Shown piece by piece: positions 26,218-33,217 of a DNA stretch of 64,000 nt. The position numbers were made by a program, and so were the translations under genes. Every line of letters begins with the position of its first letter. The stretch's first letter is position 1. The stretch is from Chitinophaga flava (lineage in GTDB: Bacteria; Bacteroidota; Bacteroidia; Chitinophagales; Chitinophagaceae), in the NCBI RefSeq assembly GCF_003308995.1, contig NZ_QFFJ01000001.1, forward strand, positions 1,860,001 through 1,924,000, written 5' to 3'. Below the pieces are notes generated by a model that was not told where the DNA came from, did no database searches, and was given only the letters and a program-made list of their open reading frames with translations.

Positions 26218-26658
26218 TTAGCGTTCAGTAGCAAAACGTCCACCATTCATTGCCTTCATAAATGCCTGCGGATTCCAATATTCACGATAGTTTACAATAA
26301 GACCGTCACGGAATGTTACAAAAGTAGCGTAGCTCATTTCATAAGGGTTGCCATTTCCAGTTACAACACCTGAAACACTCCATTCTGCAATGGCTACATT
26401 TTCATCATCAGTCGGGTAAATTTTTAAAGCAGGAATAGATTTCAGATCTATATAGCTTGGGTAATCTTTCAAATAAGCGTAAAGTGCGTCACGACCTTCA
26501 AATCTTGCTGGCGTGCCTTCAGGCGCAAAAGGAAATTCAGCCACAACATCATCAGCACAAAGCGCTGACCAGCCTTCCATGTCTTTGGCCAAAAAAATGT
26601 CCAAACTCTTGCGGAGAAGTTGAGTAGCTGGTGCGTTTTTTAAGTTTGTATTGCTCAT
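26218..26658 (-). CDS. SnoaL/NTF2-like protein
   Basis: This 146-residue protein is a cone-shaped alpha+beta NTF2-like fold: an N-terminal helix L-L-R-K-S-L-D-I-F-L-A-K-D-M-E-G-W, the strand D-D-V-V-A-E-F-P-F-A-P, G-R-D-A-L-Y-A-Y-L, and a final D-G-L-I-V-N-Y-R-E-Y-W-N-P-Q-A-F. Related proteins are isomerases, or ligand-binding proteins of unknown role. It begins the operon that continues into the amidohydrolase. The paired direct-repeat element lies 72 bases upstream. Confidence 0.85.
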   Translation of the reverse strand: MSNTNLKNAPATQLLRKSLDIFLAKDMEGWSALCADDVVAEFPFAPEGTPARFEGRDALYAYLKDYPSYIDLKSIPALKIYPTDDENVAIAEWSVSGVVTGNGNPYEMSYATFVTFRDGLIVNYREYWNPQAFMKAMNGGRFATER

Positions 26659-26729
26659 TTCTTTAAATTTTTCAATGTTATTTCTTTATTGATTCAACAT
26701 TGTAAAATTGCATTGTATGCAGCTCATGC

Positions 26730-26746
26730 AATGATGAGAAATGATA
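26730..26746 (-). promoter_or_regulatory. Second copy of the direct-repeat element, upstream of the SnoaL-like gene
   Basis: AATGATGAGAAATGATA (plus strand) matches 14 of 17 bases of 24293-24309, with AATGAT repeated 10 bp apart. Next to it, an A-rich run leads into the terminator hairpin of the crp-like gene, the same arrangement as in the pirin region. Confidence 0.5.
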
Positions 26747-26748
26747 AA

Positions 26749-26778
26749 AAAAAGCGTTGATAAATATCAACGCTTTTT
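26749..26778 (-). terminator. Terminator after the Crp/Fnr-like gene
   Basis: A perfect 12-bp stem (AAAAAGCGTTGA at 26749-26760, TCAACGCTTTTT at 26767-26778) with a 6-nt loop lies 28 bases past the stop of the minus-strand regulator gene. On that strand it ends in a T run. Confidence 0.85.
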
Positions 26779-26805
26779 ATACAGAGAAAGATGTATAGTG
26801 AATAA

Positions 26806-27387
26806 TTACTTCTTTGCTTGTTTTCTGATTCTGCTTAAAGTTTCCTTTGTGATACCCAAATAAGAAGCAATAATGTGTTGCGGAAACCGCTGTATAAATT
26901 GTGGATGGTTTTCGGCAAATTCTTCATAGTTTTTTTCAGCGGTATTACTAATGGTAGCGTTTAGCCTGCGTTGGTTAGCAATGGCATTTCTCTCATCCAT
27001 TAATCGTATCATTTCAACCAGGGCGGGTATTTTTCCCATCAAATCCAACATTTCTGCTCTAGTGATAATGAGTAGCTCCGTATCTTCCCATGCATCAATA
27101 TTATATTTAGAAGGGGTAAGCATAATAGAACTTTCACGGTCGGATGCCCAATAATTTTCAATATACAGATGTACGATATGTTCTACGCCTTTTTCATCTA
27201 CGCTGTATTGCCGCATAGCACCTTTTACAATAAAACCAACGTATTTACATACAGCACCTTCCTGCAGAAAGTATTGTTTCTTTCTCAGTTTTTTAGGCTG
27301 AAAAGCGGCTTCAATCAAGGCTTCCTCTTCACGTTTAAGTGGTGATGAAATATACCGGTTGATATAAGCAAAAAGATTATTGTACAT
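26806..27387 (-). CDS. Crp/Fnr-family transcriptional regulator
   Basis: The start is placed at 27387 (M-Y-N-N-L-F-A-Y-I-N-R-Y-I). A -7 element at 27415-27422 lies inside the longer frame that opens at 27441, so the longer start is unlikely. The 193-residue protein has a cyclic-nucleotide-binding-like domain (about 20-120; Q-Y-F-L-Q-E-G-A-V-C-K-Y-V-G-F-I) and a C-terminal HTH (I-A-S-Y-L-G-I-T-K-E-T-L-S-R-I-R). No [4Fe-4S] cysteine set is seen, and such short Bacteroidota members often do not bind cAMP. It lies upstream of, and on the same strand as, two units that share a regulatory element. Confidence 0.88.
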   Translation of the reverse strand: MYNNLFAYINRYISSPLKREEEALIEAAFQPKKLRKKQYFLQEGAVCKYVGFIVKGAMRQYSVDEKGVEHIVHLYIENYWASDRESSIMLTPSKYNIDAWEDTELLIITRAEMLDLMGKIPALVEMIRLMDERNAIANQRRLNATISNTAEKNYEEFAENHPQFIQRFPQHIIASYLGITKETLSRIRKQAKK

Positions 27388-27414
27388 GGAGTATTGGGGA
27401 TTAATTGAATCATA

Positions 27415-27422
27415 CAAATATA
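27415..27422 (-). promoter_or_regulatory. -7 element of the Crp/Fnr-like gene
   Basis: On the minus strand the sequence is TATATTTG (TAnnTTTG). It lies 28 bases before the chosen ATG at 27387 and decides that start. Confidence 0.55.
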
Positions 27423-27476
27423 TAAAGAATAGCTCCCTCATCTACGCCCAACCTGCGGCGGTCCCGGATTTGATGA

Positions 27477-28580
27477 TCAGTTAATATCTTTTCCTTCCTG
27501 GAGGGTCTTTACCATTTGCTCAAGCCGGTTTTTGTTAGGCAGATCAGGCGCCTGTGCGCGGGCTTTCAGGGCATAGCCCAGGGCTTTCTTATAATCGCCG
27601 AGTGCAGAATATCCACGGGCCATACCGGCGTTGGTAAGGAATTCGTTGGGGTATTTATCGTAGTCCATTTTAAAGATGTCAAATGCTTCTTTTCCTTTTT
27701 TGAGATGTGCAAGATTTCTGGCGTAGTAATACAGTTCATTGACATCACCGTAGGGCAGGGCTTTTTTCATGACAGCCATCGCTTCTTCTCTCCGGCCGAG
27801 ACTATCGAGGATGGCGGCTTTGGTGCTCCAGGCCTGGAAGCTGTTGGTTCCACCAGTACTCACGCTGGTGGCGGTGTCAGCCCATAACAGGGCTTCTTCG
27901 AGGTTCGTATTGTTTTGTACACAGAAACTGGCCGCCGAATTCCATGTTTGCCAGATGAAGCCACTGCTGCCACGCAGCTCCTTACGGAAAGAGGTTATCT
28001 GCGTTTTTATCAGGTCAACGTCTATCCTGAAAGGAATGACCTGTTTTTCCCATTCCAATGCAACAGTAGCGCTGGTGGGTGTTTGATCAGTAAATTCATA
28101 TTTGAGCCATTCCACACTTTTATCTGCGGCAACAGGTTTCACTTTTATGCGCAGGGCGTCTTCTTTAGGGTCGTAATAGAAGCTACCCCAGGAGCTGGCG
28201 TTTTTGGAGAAGATCAGGGTACTCTCATCCGGGTCATAGGCTACAAAGAAGCCGTAAGTTCCGGCGGGTAGTGGCTGCCCATTCACTTTCACATCAGTAG
28301 AGAACGAGATAGTGGTGTTTTCATTCGCACCGGCCCGCCAGGGTGCTGCCTTGGAAGACCCAAAGCCGAGATCAGCAAAACCTTTATGAACTACCTCCCC
28401 CCAGATATGACCTTCTCTGTTCTTAACGCCAGGCCGGCTATAATTAATGACCACCTGTGTAATACCAATACCTTCGCTGACGGAAGCTGTTTTATTACCG
28501 CCACTAGGTACACTGTTGAACTGGGCATGGGCTGCAACGGCCATCAAAAGGACCGTAAGAGTAATGACAGTTTTTTTCAT
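27477..28580 (-). CDS. DUF2911 domain protein with TPR-like C-terminus
   Basis: This 367-residue exported protein has a signal peptide (1-19, A-H-A-Q). The DUF2911 region (about 30-185) shows the family blocks V-V-I-N-Y-S-R-P-G-V-K, P-W-R-A-G-A-N-E-N-T-T, G-Q-P-L-P-A-G-T-Y-G-F-F and W-G-S-F-Y-Y-D. From about 225 onward, A-W-S-T-K-A-A-I-L-D-S-L-G-R-R-E-E-A and G-D-Y-K-K-A-L-G-Y-A-L-K-A are TPR helices. The function is unknown. Its stop lies 36 bases upstream of the opening of the Crp frame on the same strand. Confidence 0.88.
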   Translation of the reverse strand: MKKTVITLTVLLMAVAAHAQFNSVPSGGNKTASVSEGIGITQVVINYSRPGVKNREGHIWGEVVHKGFADLGFGSSKAAPWRAGANENTTISFSTDVKVNGQPLPAGTYGFFVAYDPDESTLIFSKNASSWGSFYYDPKEDALRIKVKPVAADKSVEWLKYEFTDQTPTSATVALEWEKQVIPFRIDVDLIKTQITSFRKELRGSSGFIWQTWNSAASFCVQNNTNLEEALLWADTATSVSTGGTNSFQAWSTKAAILDSLGRREEAMAVMKKALPYGDVNELYYYARNLAHLKKGKEAFDIFKMDYDKYPNEFLTNAGMARGYSALGDYKKALGYALKARAQAPDLPNKNRLEQMVKTLQEGKDIN

Positions 28581-28806
28581 TATACGAGATTTTGGTTAGA
28601 AAAAGAGACCTACAGGGCTTATGTATCTACGGGACCTAAAACCCGGAGATAGCTATTCAATAACGCTTATAAAAGTTAGCACTATTCATGCATACCTCCC
28701 TCTCAGACATTGTCTTTTTTTGACCATTCATCATAATAGCCACTGCATGAGGGGAACAGGCGGATATACTGCACCAGCCCTCATCAACGGATGTTTTTTT
28801 CCCAAA

Positions 28807-29175
28807 TCAGCTTTTCCGTTTCCTGAAATTCAGCCACAGGCTCATTATCAGGCTTATCAGAAATACAATAAGTGTAACATAGTCTACCAGACGGGGATTG
28901 AAATTAATGCCGGTAAGTTTTAGCAACAGAAAATGAACATAAGAATCTGAATGGTCGTGGTATCCGAGATGCTCGCGTACCTTCCAGTGCCAGTCTGTAC
29001 AGAAGCAATACCCCCAGCCATACCAGATCCCTAATACAAACCAGGAGAAGGCTGTCACTAAAAGGGTGACCAGGTTCCATTTTCGGGTTGCCCGGAACAT
29101 CCAGCCTACTGTGTTAAATAACATCAGCAACGTGTGAAACAAAAAGAAAAAATAATTGAGGAACGGATACAGCAT
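28807..29175 (-). CDS. Small membrane protein, possibly DUF2784
   Basis: The 122-residue protein has three to four hydrophobic helices (about 4-24, 33-52 and 93-115). The conserved-looking stretch C-F-C-T-D-W-H-W-K-V-R follows the second helix and is similar to what I recall of DUF2784. A positively charged tail ends R-K-R-K. The function is unknown. It stands alone between the DUF2911 gene and the flavin monooxygenase gene. Confidence 0.6.
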   Translation of the reverse strand: MLYPFLNYFFFLFHTLLMLFNTVGWMFRATRKWNLVTLLVTAFSWFVLGIWYGWGYCFCTDWHWKVREHLGYHDHSDSYVHFLLLKLTGINFNPRLVDYVTLIVFLISLIMSLWLNFRKRKS

Positions 29176-29235
29176 ATCATAAAGAACGGTGTGTTTCCTA
29201 AGTTAGCTACTTTTGCAGTATATGCAAAGGGCTGG

Positions 29236-30354
29236 TTATCCTCCAAGCCCGCTTCTTAGCGCCAATTGTTTGCCATACTGTATGAGGTGGGATGCTTCTC
29301 TTATTTGCAGCTCATTCCAGTGAGGCAATGCGCTGTCAATATCATCTTTATGATAATACAAACTATCCGCCAGTGCGATAGCATCACGATAAGCTTTAGC
29401 AGTGCCGGAAGCGGTATGGGGCCTTACAACAAAAGCCGCATCGCCGAGCAACACAATACGTCCGCTATACATTTGGGGAACAGCCAGGTCTACAATTACC
29501 TGAACAAAGGGATTTTCGGTTTGAAGTACCCTGTCTCTGAGAATGGCAGGAAGTTCCTCGTTTGCAAGTTGATGAAGGTCGTTGATGGATTTGTTGCTCA
29601 GGAAAGCAGGAGGCACAGCATATAGTCTCTTTTTGCCGTCTTTATCTGTTAGGATTTCGTTTAATTGTTGTTCTGATTTATTAAGATACCAAACCCAATT
29701 GTATAAGCGTTGTCCTCTGTTTAATTCTCCTTTTGTACCTGGCACCAAGTAACAGAGCAAGTGAGAATGCTGGTAAGGATAGATGGAAAATTTATTCTCA
29801 AAAAAAGCAATTTCTTCATCGGTCATTTTACTTTCCGGTATCAACCCACGGTATGCAACATAACCTGCATAAGCAGGTACAGATTCCGGCAAAAAATGTG
29901 CTCTCGTTACAGAGCTGTATCCATCTGCACCAACAACCAGGTCGGCTGTTTTCTCAACACCGTTGGCAAAAGTTACCGTTACCTGATTGTCTTTTTCTTC
30001 TATCTTTTCCAATTGATGACCAAAGAAATACCGGTTCTCCGGAAAGTAATCCTTGAGTTGTTGCCAGATGTAATTCCAGGAGGTGAATGAAGTATCGTTT
30101 TTAAATGTGTAAGACGGATGCCCATTACTATTTAGCACCTGTCTTTCATATGCCGGAATACCAAAAATTTCTTTTGCGGCAATACGGTGTTCCTGCAAAT
30201 AATCTATCATGTCCGGCTGAATAACTAATCCTGCACCTCTGTCCTGCATACGGCCTGCGGAGCGTTCATAAATTTCAACATCGTATCCCTTGCAATCAAG
30301 TGCAATGCCTGCGCTGAGTCCGCCGATGGAGCCTCCTATGATTATTATTTTCAT
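29236..30354 (-). CDS. FAD-dependent monooxygenase
   Basis: The start at 30354 (M-K-I-I-I-I-G-G-S-I-G-G) puts the Rossmann fold at the N-terminus; the frame opens 9 codons earlier at 30381. The protein is 372 residues. The FAD dinucleotide motif G-G-S-I-G-G-L-S-A is followed by the acidic ribose-binding E-I-Y-E-R-S, the conserved D-L-V-V-G-A-D-G-Y-S-S-V, and the second FAD contact L-L-G-D-A-A-F-V-V-R-P-H-T-A-S-G. It belongs to the group A (UbiH/PHBH-like) hydroxylases. The substrate is unknown. It is divergent from the monooxygenase-fold gene at 30503, an arrangement that suggests shared control. Confidence 0.92.
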   Translation of the reverse strand: MKIIIIGGSIGGLSAGIALDCKGYDVEIYERSAGRMQDRGAGLVIQPDMIDYLQEHRIAAKEIFGIPAYERQVLNSNGHPSYTFKNDTSFTSWNYIWQQLKDYFPENRYFFGHQLEKIEEKDNQVTVTFANGVEKTADLVVGADGYSSVTRAHFLPESVPAYAGYVAYRGLIPESKMTDEEIAFFENKFSIYPYQHSHLLCYLVPGTKGELNRGQRLYNWVWYLNKSEQQLNEILTDKDGKKRLYAVPPAFLSNKSINDLHQLANEELPAILRDRVLQTENPFVQVIVDLAVPQMYSGRIVLLGDAAFVVRPHTASGTAKAYRDAIALADSLYYHKDDIDSALPHWNELQIREASHLIQYGKQLALRSGLGG

Positions 30355-30444
30355 ACTTTTTTCGGGATTATAGATATTCATTCAATCACTTGTTTACCTA
30401 AACTATTCATGTACCTCAATGCTCAATAATCATTTCAAAATTTA

Positions 30445-30452
30445 TATTTTTG
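30445..30452 (+). promoter_or_regulatory. -7 element upstream of gene 30503
   Basis: TATTTTTG matches TAnnTTTG, 50 bases before the ATG. No -33 box is clear. Confidence 0.4.
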
Positions 30453-30502
30453 ATTCTATAGCTAAATATCAACCATTTCAGATAAAATAACAATTAATAA
30501 TT

Positions 30503-31066
30503 ATGCATTCTCCTATGGAAAAAGACGGTGCAGCGGTGGTGATATCGCACCAGGTTATGGAAGGAAAGTATCAGGAATATGAAGACTGGCTGAATGAAAT
30601 AGGCCCGCTTTGCAGAAGTGCTGTTGGACATCTTGACTGGCATATTATCCGTCCGATTACCGGTCTTACCTATTTATACACCATCATCGTACGGTTTGAT
30701 ACAATAGACCATCTGAAACTTTGGATAGAATCTCCTGCCAGGAAACGCCTGATTGAAAAAATCCGTCCGGTCCTGGTGACAGATGACAATTATCATATAA
30801 AAACCGGGTTGGATTTTTTGTTCACACCGGAAAATGACAAAGTAAAACCACCTGTCCGGTGGAAACAGTTTCTTGTAACATGGTCGGCAATTTATCCTTT
30901 GACCACCATTATTCCGCTGATTTTAGTACCGGTATTAAGATTCCTGAAAGTACCCCACATACGATTCATTGATTCGTTTTTCGTTTCGGGCGTTATTGTG
31001 CTACTGATGGTTTATCTGGTAATGCCCCGTTATACCAAATGGATCAGGAAATGGCTTTATAAATAA
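30503..31066 (+). CDS. Antibiotic-biosynthesis-monooxygenase (ABM) domain membrane protein
   Basis: This 187-residue protein has an N-terminal dimeric alpha/beta-barrel (ABM) domain (about 10-105: V-V-I-S-H-Q-V-M-E-G-K-Y-Q-E-Y-E-D-W, H-L-D-W-H-I-I-R-P, R-F-D-T-I-D-H-L-K-L-W). The C-terminus has two membrane helices (about 123-145 and 155-177). This ABM plus two-helix layout is recurrent, and the function is unproven. It is divergent from the flavin monooxygenase. Confidence 0.82.
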   Translation: MHSPMEKDGAAVVISHQVMEGKYQEYEDWLNEIGPLCRSAVGHLDWHIIRPITGLTYLYTIIVRFDTIDHLKLWIESPARKRLIEKIRPVLVTDDNYHIKTGLDFLFTPENDKVKPPVRWKQFLVTWSAIYPLTTIIPLILVPVLRFLKVPHIRFIDSFFVSGVIVLLMVYLVMPRYTKWIRKWLYK

Positions 31067-31116
31067 CTTATCAATATATTTTTACTACTTTAGTCCGACT
31101 AAGTAATTGGCTAACA

Positions 31117-31794
31117 ATGGAGGATAAAATGCTTTTGCTTGCAATAGCGGAGGGTGACGAAACTGCATTTGTAAGACTATTTGAAAAACATAGGGCGAAA
31201 GTATATTTCGCTGCTCAAAAACTATTGAAATCAGACATCAACAGCAAAGATGTCTTGCAGGAAGTATTTACGACCATTTGGCTAAACCGGGAATCGCTCC
31301 ATGAAATTGAAAACTTCAATGCCTACCTGCATACCATGGTGCGCAACAATATTTATAGTAGGTTAAGAAGAAAGAAAGCAGAAGTAAAAGTTATCAGAAC
31401 GATTCATGAAAATAGCGCCGATGTAGATAGCAGCACGGAAGAATCCATTAAGTTGCACGACCTGCAGGCCAGCTTATCCCAGGCAGCCCGCTTATTAACC
31501 CCTCAGCAAAAACATGTGTACCATTTAAGCAGAACAGCAGGATTTAGTCATGATGAAATAGCTGCACAATTAAAGATCTCCAAAGAAACCGTAAAGAAAC
31601 ATATTATGGCTGCCAATAAAATTGTACAAACCTTTTTACGGGACCAAAGTTTCTTGCTGGTAATCTTCCTATGCGTTTGCGACTACACAAACAATTTTGG
31701 TGAATTTGATCCACATTCTCATGAAAGCCATGCTCTTTCGAATGAGACTAATATATTGACTTCAAATACGTTAGACGACACCATCGTTTTCTAA
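31117..31794 (+). CDS. ECF-type RNA polymerase sigma-70 factor
   Basis: The 225-residue protein has sigma region 2 (about 18-85; D-V-L-Q-E-V-F-T-T-I-W, then N-F-N-A-Y-L-H-T-M-V-R-N) and region 4 (about 125-178; G-F-S-H-D-E-I-A-A-Q-L-K-I-S-K-E-T-V-K-K-H). A 45-residue tail beginning with a hydrophobic stretch follows region 4, as in many Bacteroidota SusC-linked ECF factors. It is followed by a FecR-type anti-sigma gene and an STN-containing susC, so it most likely drives the locus at 33218-40204 when the receptor is loaded. Confidence 0.93.
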   Translation: MEDKMLLLAIAEGDETAFVRLFEKHRAKVYFAAQKLLKSDINSKDVLQEVFTTIWLNRESLHEIENFNAYLHTMVRNNIYSRLRRKKAEVKVIRTIHENSADVDSSTEESIKLHDLQASLSQAARLLTPQQKHVYHLSRTAGFSHDEIAAQLKISKETVKKHIMAANKIVQTFLRDQSFLLVIFLCVCDYTNNFGEFDPHSHESHALSNETNILTSNTLDDTIVF

Positions 31795-31820
31795 AAAAAT
31801 ATTTTTTGTTTATATACCCC

Positions 31821-31852
31821 TTTGCATAAATGCCGTGCGTCTAATATTTTTG
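31821..31852 (+). promoter_or_regulatory. Full housekeeping promoter of the fecR-like gene
   Basis: TTTG (31821-31824), a 20-base spacer and TATTTTTG (31845-31852) match the Bacteroidota consensus. It lies downstream of the sigma gene and 21 bases before the ATG at 31874, so the anti-sigma gene appears to have its own promoter. Confidence 0.7.
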
Positions 31853-31873
31853 GTGGCACTTATATCAGCGTTT

Positions 31874-33115
31874 ATGCAGGACCGATTGCTGGAATTATTC
31901 CATAAATATGTGAATGATAGTTGTTCTGAGGAAGAACTATCGGAATTATTTGAATTATTTTCCCTTACCGGAAATGAAATAACGGTAAAAGAGCTGATTG
32001 CGCAAACCATTGAAGATATTGATCAATATCCGGTACAAATAAGTACATTTTTAAGTACCGCAGATGCCGAAAATATATTAAGAGAAATTCTTTCCAACAC
32101 AGCCGACGTCACTACTGAAACCAATATACAACGCAGGGCATTATTTTCCAGATGGTGGCACTGGGCAGCGGCAGCAATGGTCGCGGCGCTTGTTGGCTTG
32201 TCAGGCTATTATTACGCTCACCATTCCGGTAACATGCCATTAGCCCGGATTACACCTTCTGATCTGAATACCACCAGTGGAAGTAACAAGGCTACCCTTA
32301 CCCTCAGCAATGGCCAAACCATCGCATTGGATAGCGCCCAAAACGGATTGCTTGCCACGCAGGGACAAGGACGTGTTGTAAAAACTCAAACCGGTGAAAT
32401 CATCTATAGTGCAGAAGAAAAGAAAGATGAAAAATTATTATATAACAACATCTCCACTCCTCGTGGTGGCCAATACTCCCTGCAACTATCAGATGGCAGT
32501 AAAGTATGGTTGAATGCTGCTTCTTCCATCAGATTCCCGGTAGCTTTCACTACCGGAGAACGAAAGGTATATATAACAGGAGAGGTATATTTTGAGGTGA
32601 AACACCTGATTGGCAATCACGATCAACCTGTATCGTTTATTGTTGAAGCAGATAATAATTCAGCAACCAATGCCGGCTACAGGGTGGAAGTTTTAGGAAC
32701 CAAGTTTAATATTAACACCTACTCCAATGAACCGTTTGTAAGTACCACCTTACTGGAAGGAAAAGTAAGAGTACACGCGGATAAGACCCTACAATCCCAG
32801 GTGTTATTACCTGACCAGCAGGTAAATATAAACCGGAAAGGGGAAATGAACCTTAATAAAACGATAGATGTAAATGCCGTAGTAGCATGGAAAAACGGCT
32901 ATACTCAATTTTCTTCTGTCCCCCTTTCTGCAGTTATGCGACAAATAGAAAGATGGTATGATGTAAATGTTCAGTTTGAAGATCATGTCACAGATATAAA
33001 ATTCACCGGTAAATTAAAACGCAACGAGAATCTTTCTGAATTTCTAAAAATACTAGACCTGAATAATATCAAATATGAAATAAGTAATTCCACAATTATT
33101 ATCAAAAATCAATAA
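31874..33115 (+). CDS. FecR-family anti-sigma factor
   Basis: The start at 31874 (M-Q-D-R-L-L-E-L-F) is chosen because the promoter -7 box lies inside the longer frame that opens at 31835. The protein is 413 residues: a cytoplasmic sigma-binding part (1-94), one membrane helix (about 96-114), then a periplasmic FecR domain (about 195-320; S-D-G-S-K-V-W-L-N-A-A-S-S-I-R-F-P, G-E-V-Y-F-E-V) and a C-terminal DUF4974-type domain (about 345-413; F-S-S-V-P-L-S-A-V-M). It receives the signal from the STN domain of the SusC encoded next and releases the ECF factor. Confidence 0.93.
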   Translation: MQDRLLELFHKYVNDSCSEEELSELFELFSLTGNEITVKELIAQTIEDIDQYPVQISTFLSTADAENILREILSNTADVTTETNIQRRALFSRWWHWAAAAMVAALVGLSGYYYAHHSGNMPLARITPSDLNTTSGSNKATLTLSNGQTIALDSAQNGLLATQGQGRVVKTQTGEIIYSAEEKKDEKLLYNNISTPRGGQYSLQLSDGSKVWLNAASSIRFPVAFTTGERKVYITGEVYFEVKHLIGNHDQPVSFIVEADNNSATNAGYRVEVLGTKFNINTYSNEPFVSTTLLEGKVRVHADKTLQSQVLLPDQQVNINRKGEMNLNKTIDVNAVVAWKNGYTQFSSVPLSAVMRQIERWYDVNVQFEDHVTDIKFTGKLKRNENLSEFLKILDLNNIKYEISNSTIIIKNQ

Positions 33116-33159
33116 TAACTCCCCTGGTGGGACCAATCGAAAAGGGATCATTGAATTAA

Positions 33160-33173
33160 CAAAAGCGCTTTTG
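33160..33173 (+). promoter_or_regulatory. 14-bp palindrome upstream of the STN-type susC
   Basis: CAAAAGCGCTTTTG is a perfect palindrome inside the fecR-susC gap, flanked by AATT on both sides. No TAnnTTTG box is seen in this gap. That fits an ECF-dependent promoter, with the palindrome as a possible operator. Confidence 0.35.
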
Positions 33174-33217
33174 AATTTAAGAGAGACCAAAATCTATCAT
33201 TACTCAACCAAAAAAAT

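Noticed and set aside
29208..29215. Plus-strand TACTTTTG matching the -7 consensus, pointing into the 3' end of the flavin monooxygenase gene
   Set aside because: No -33 box at the right spacing and no plus-strand gene before 30503. An antisense transcript is possible but unsupported.
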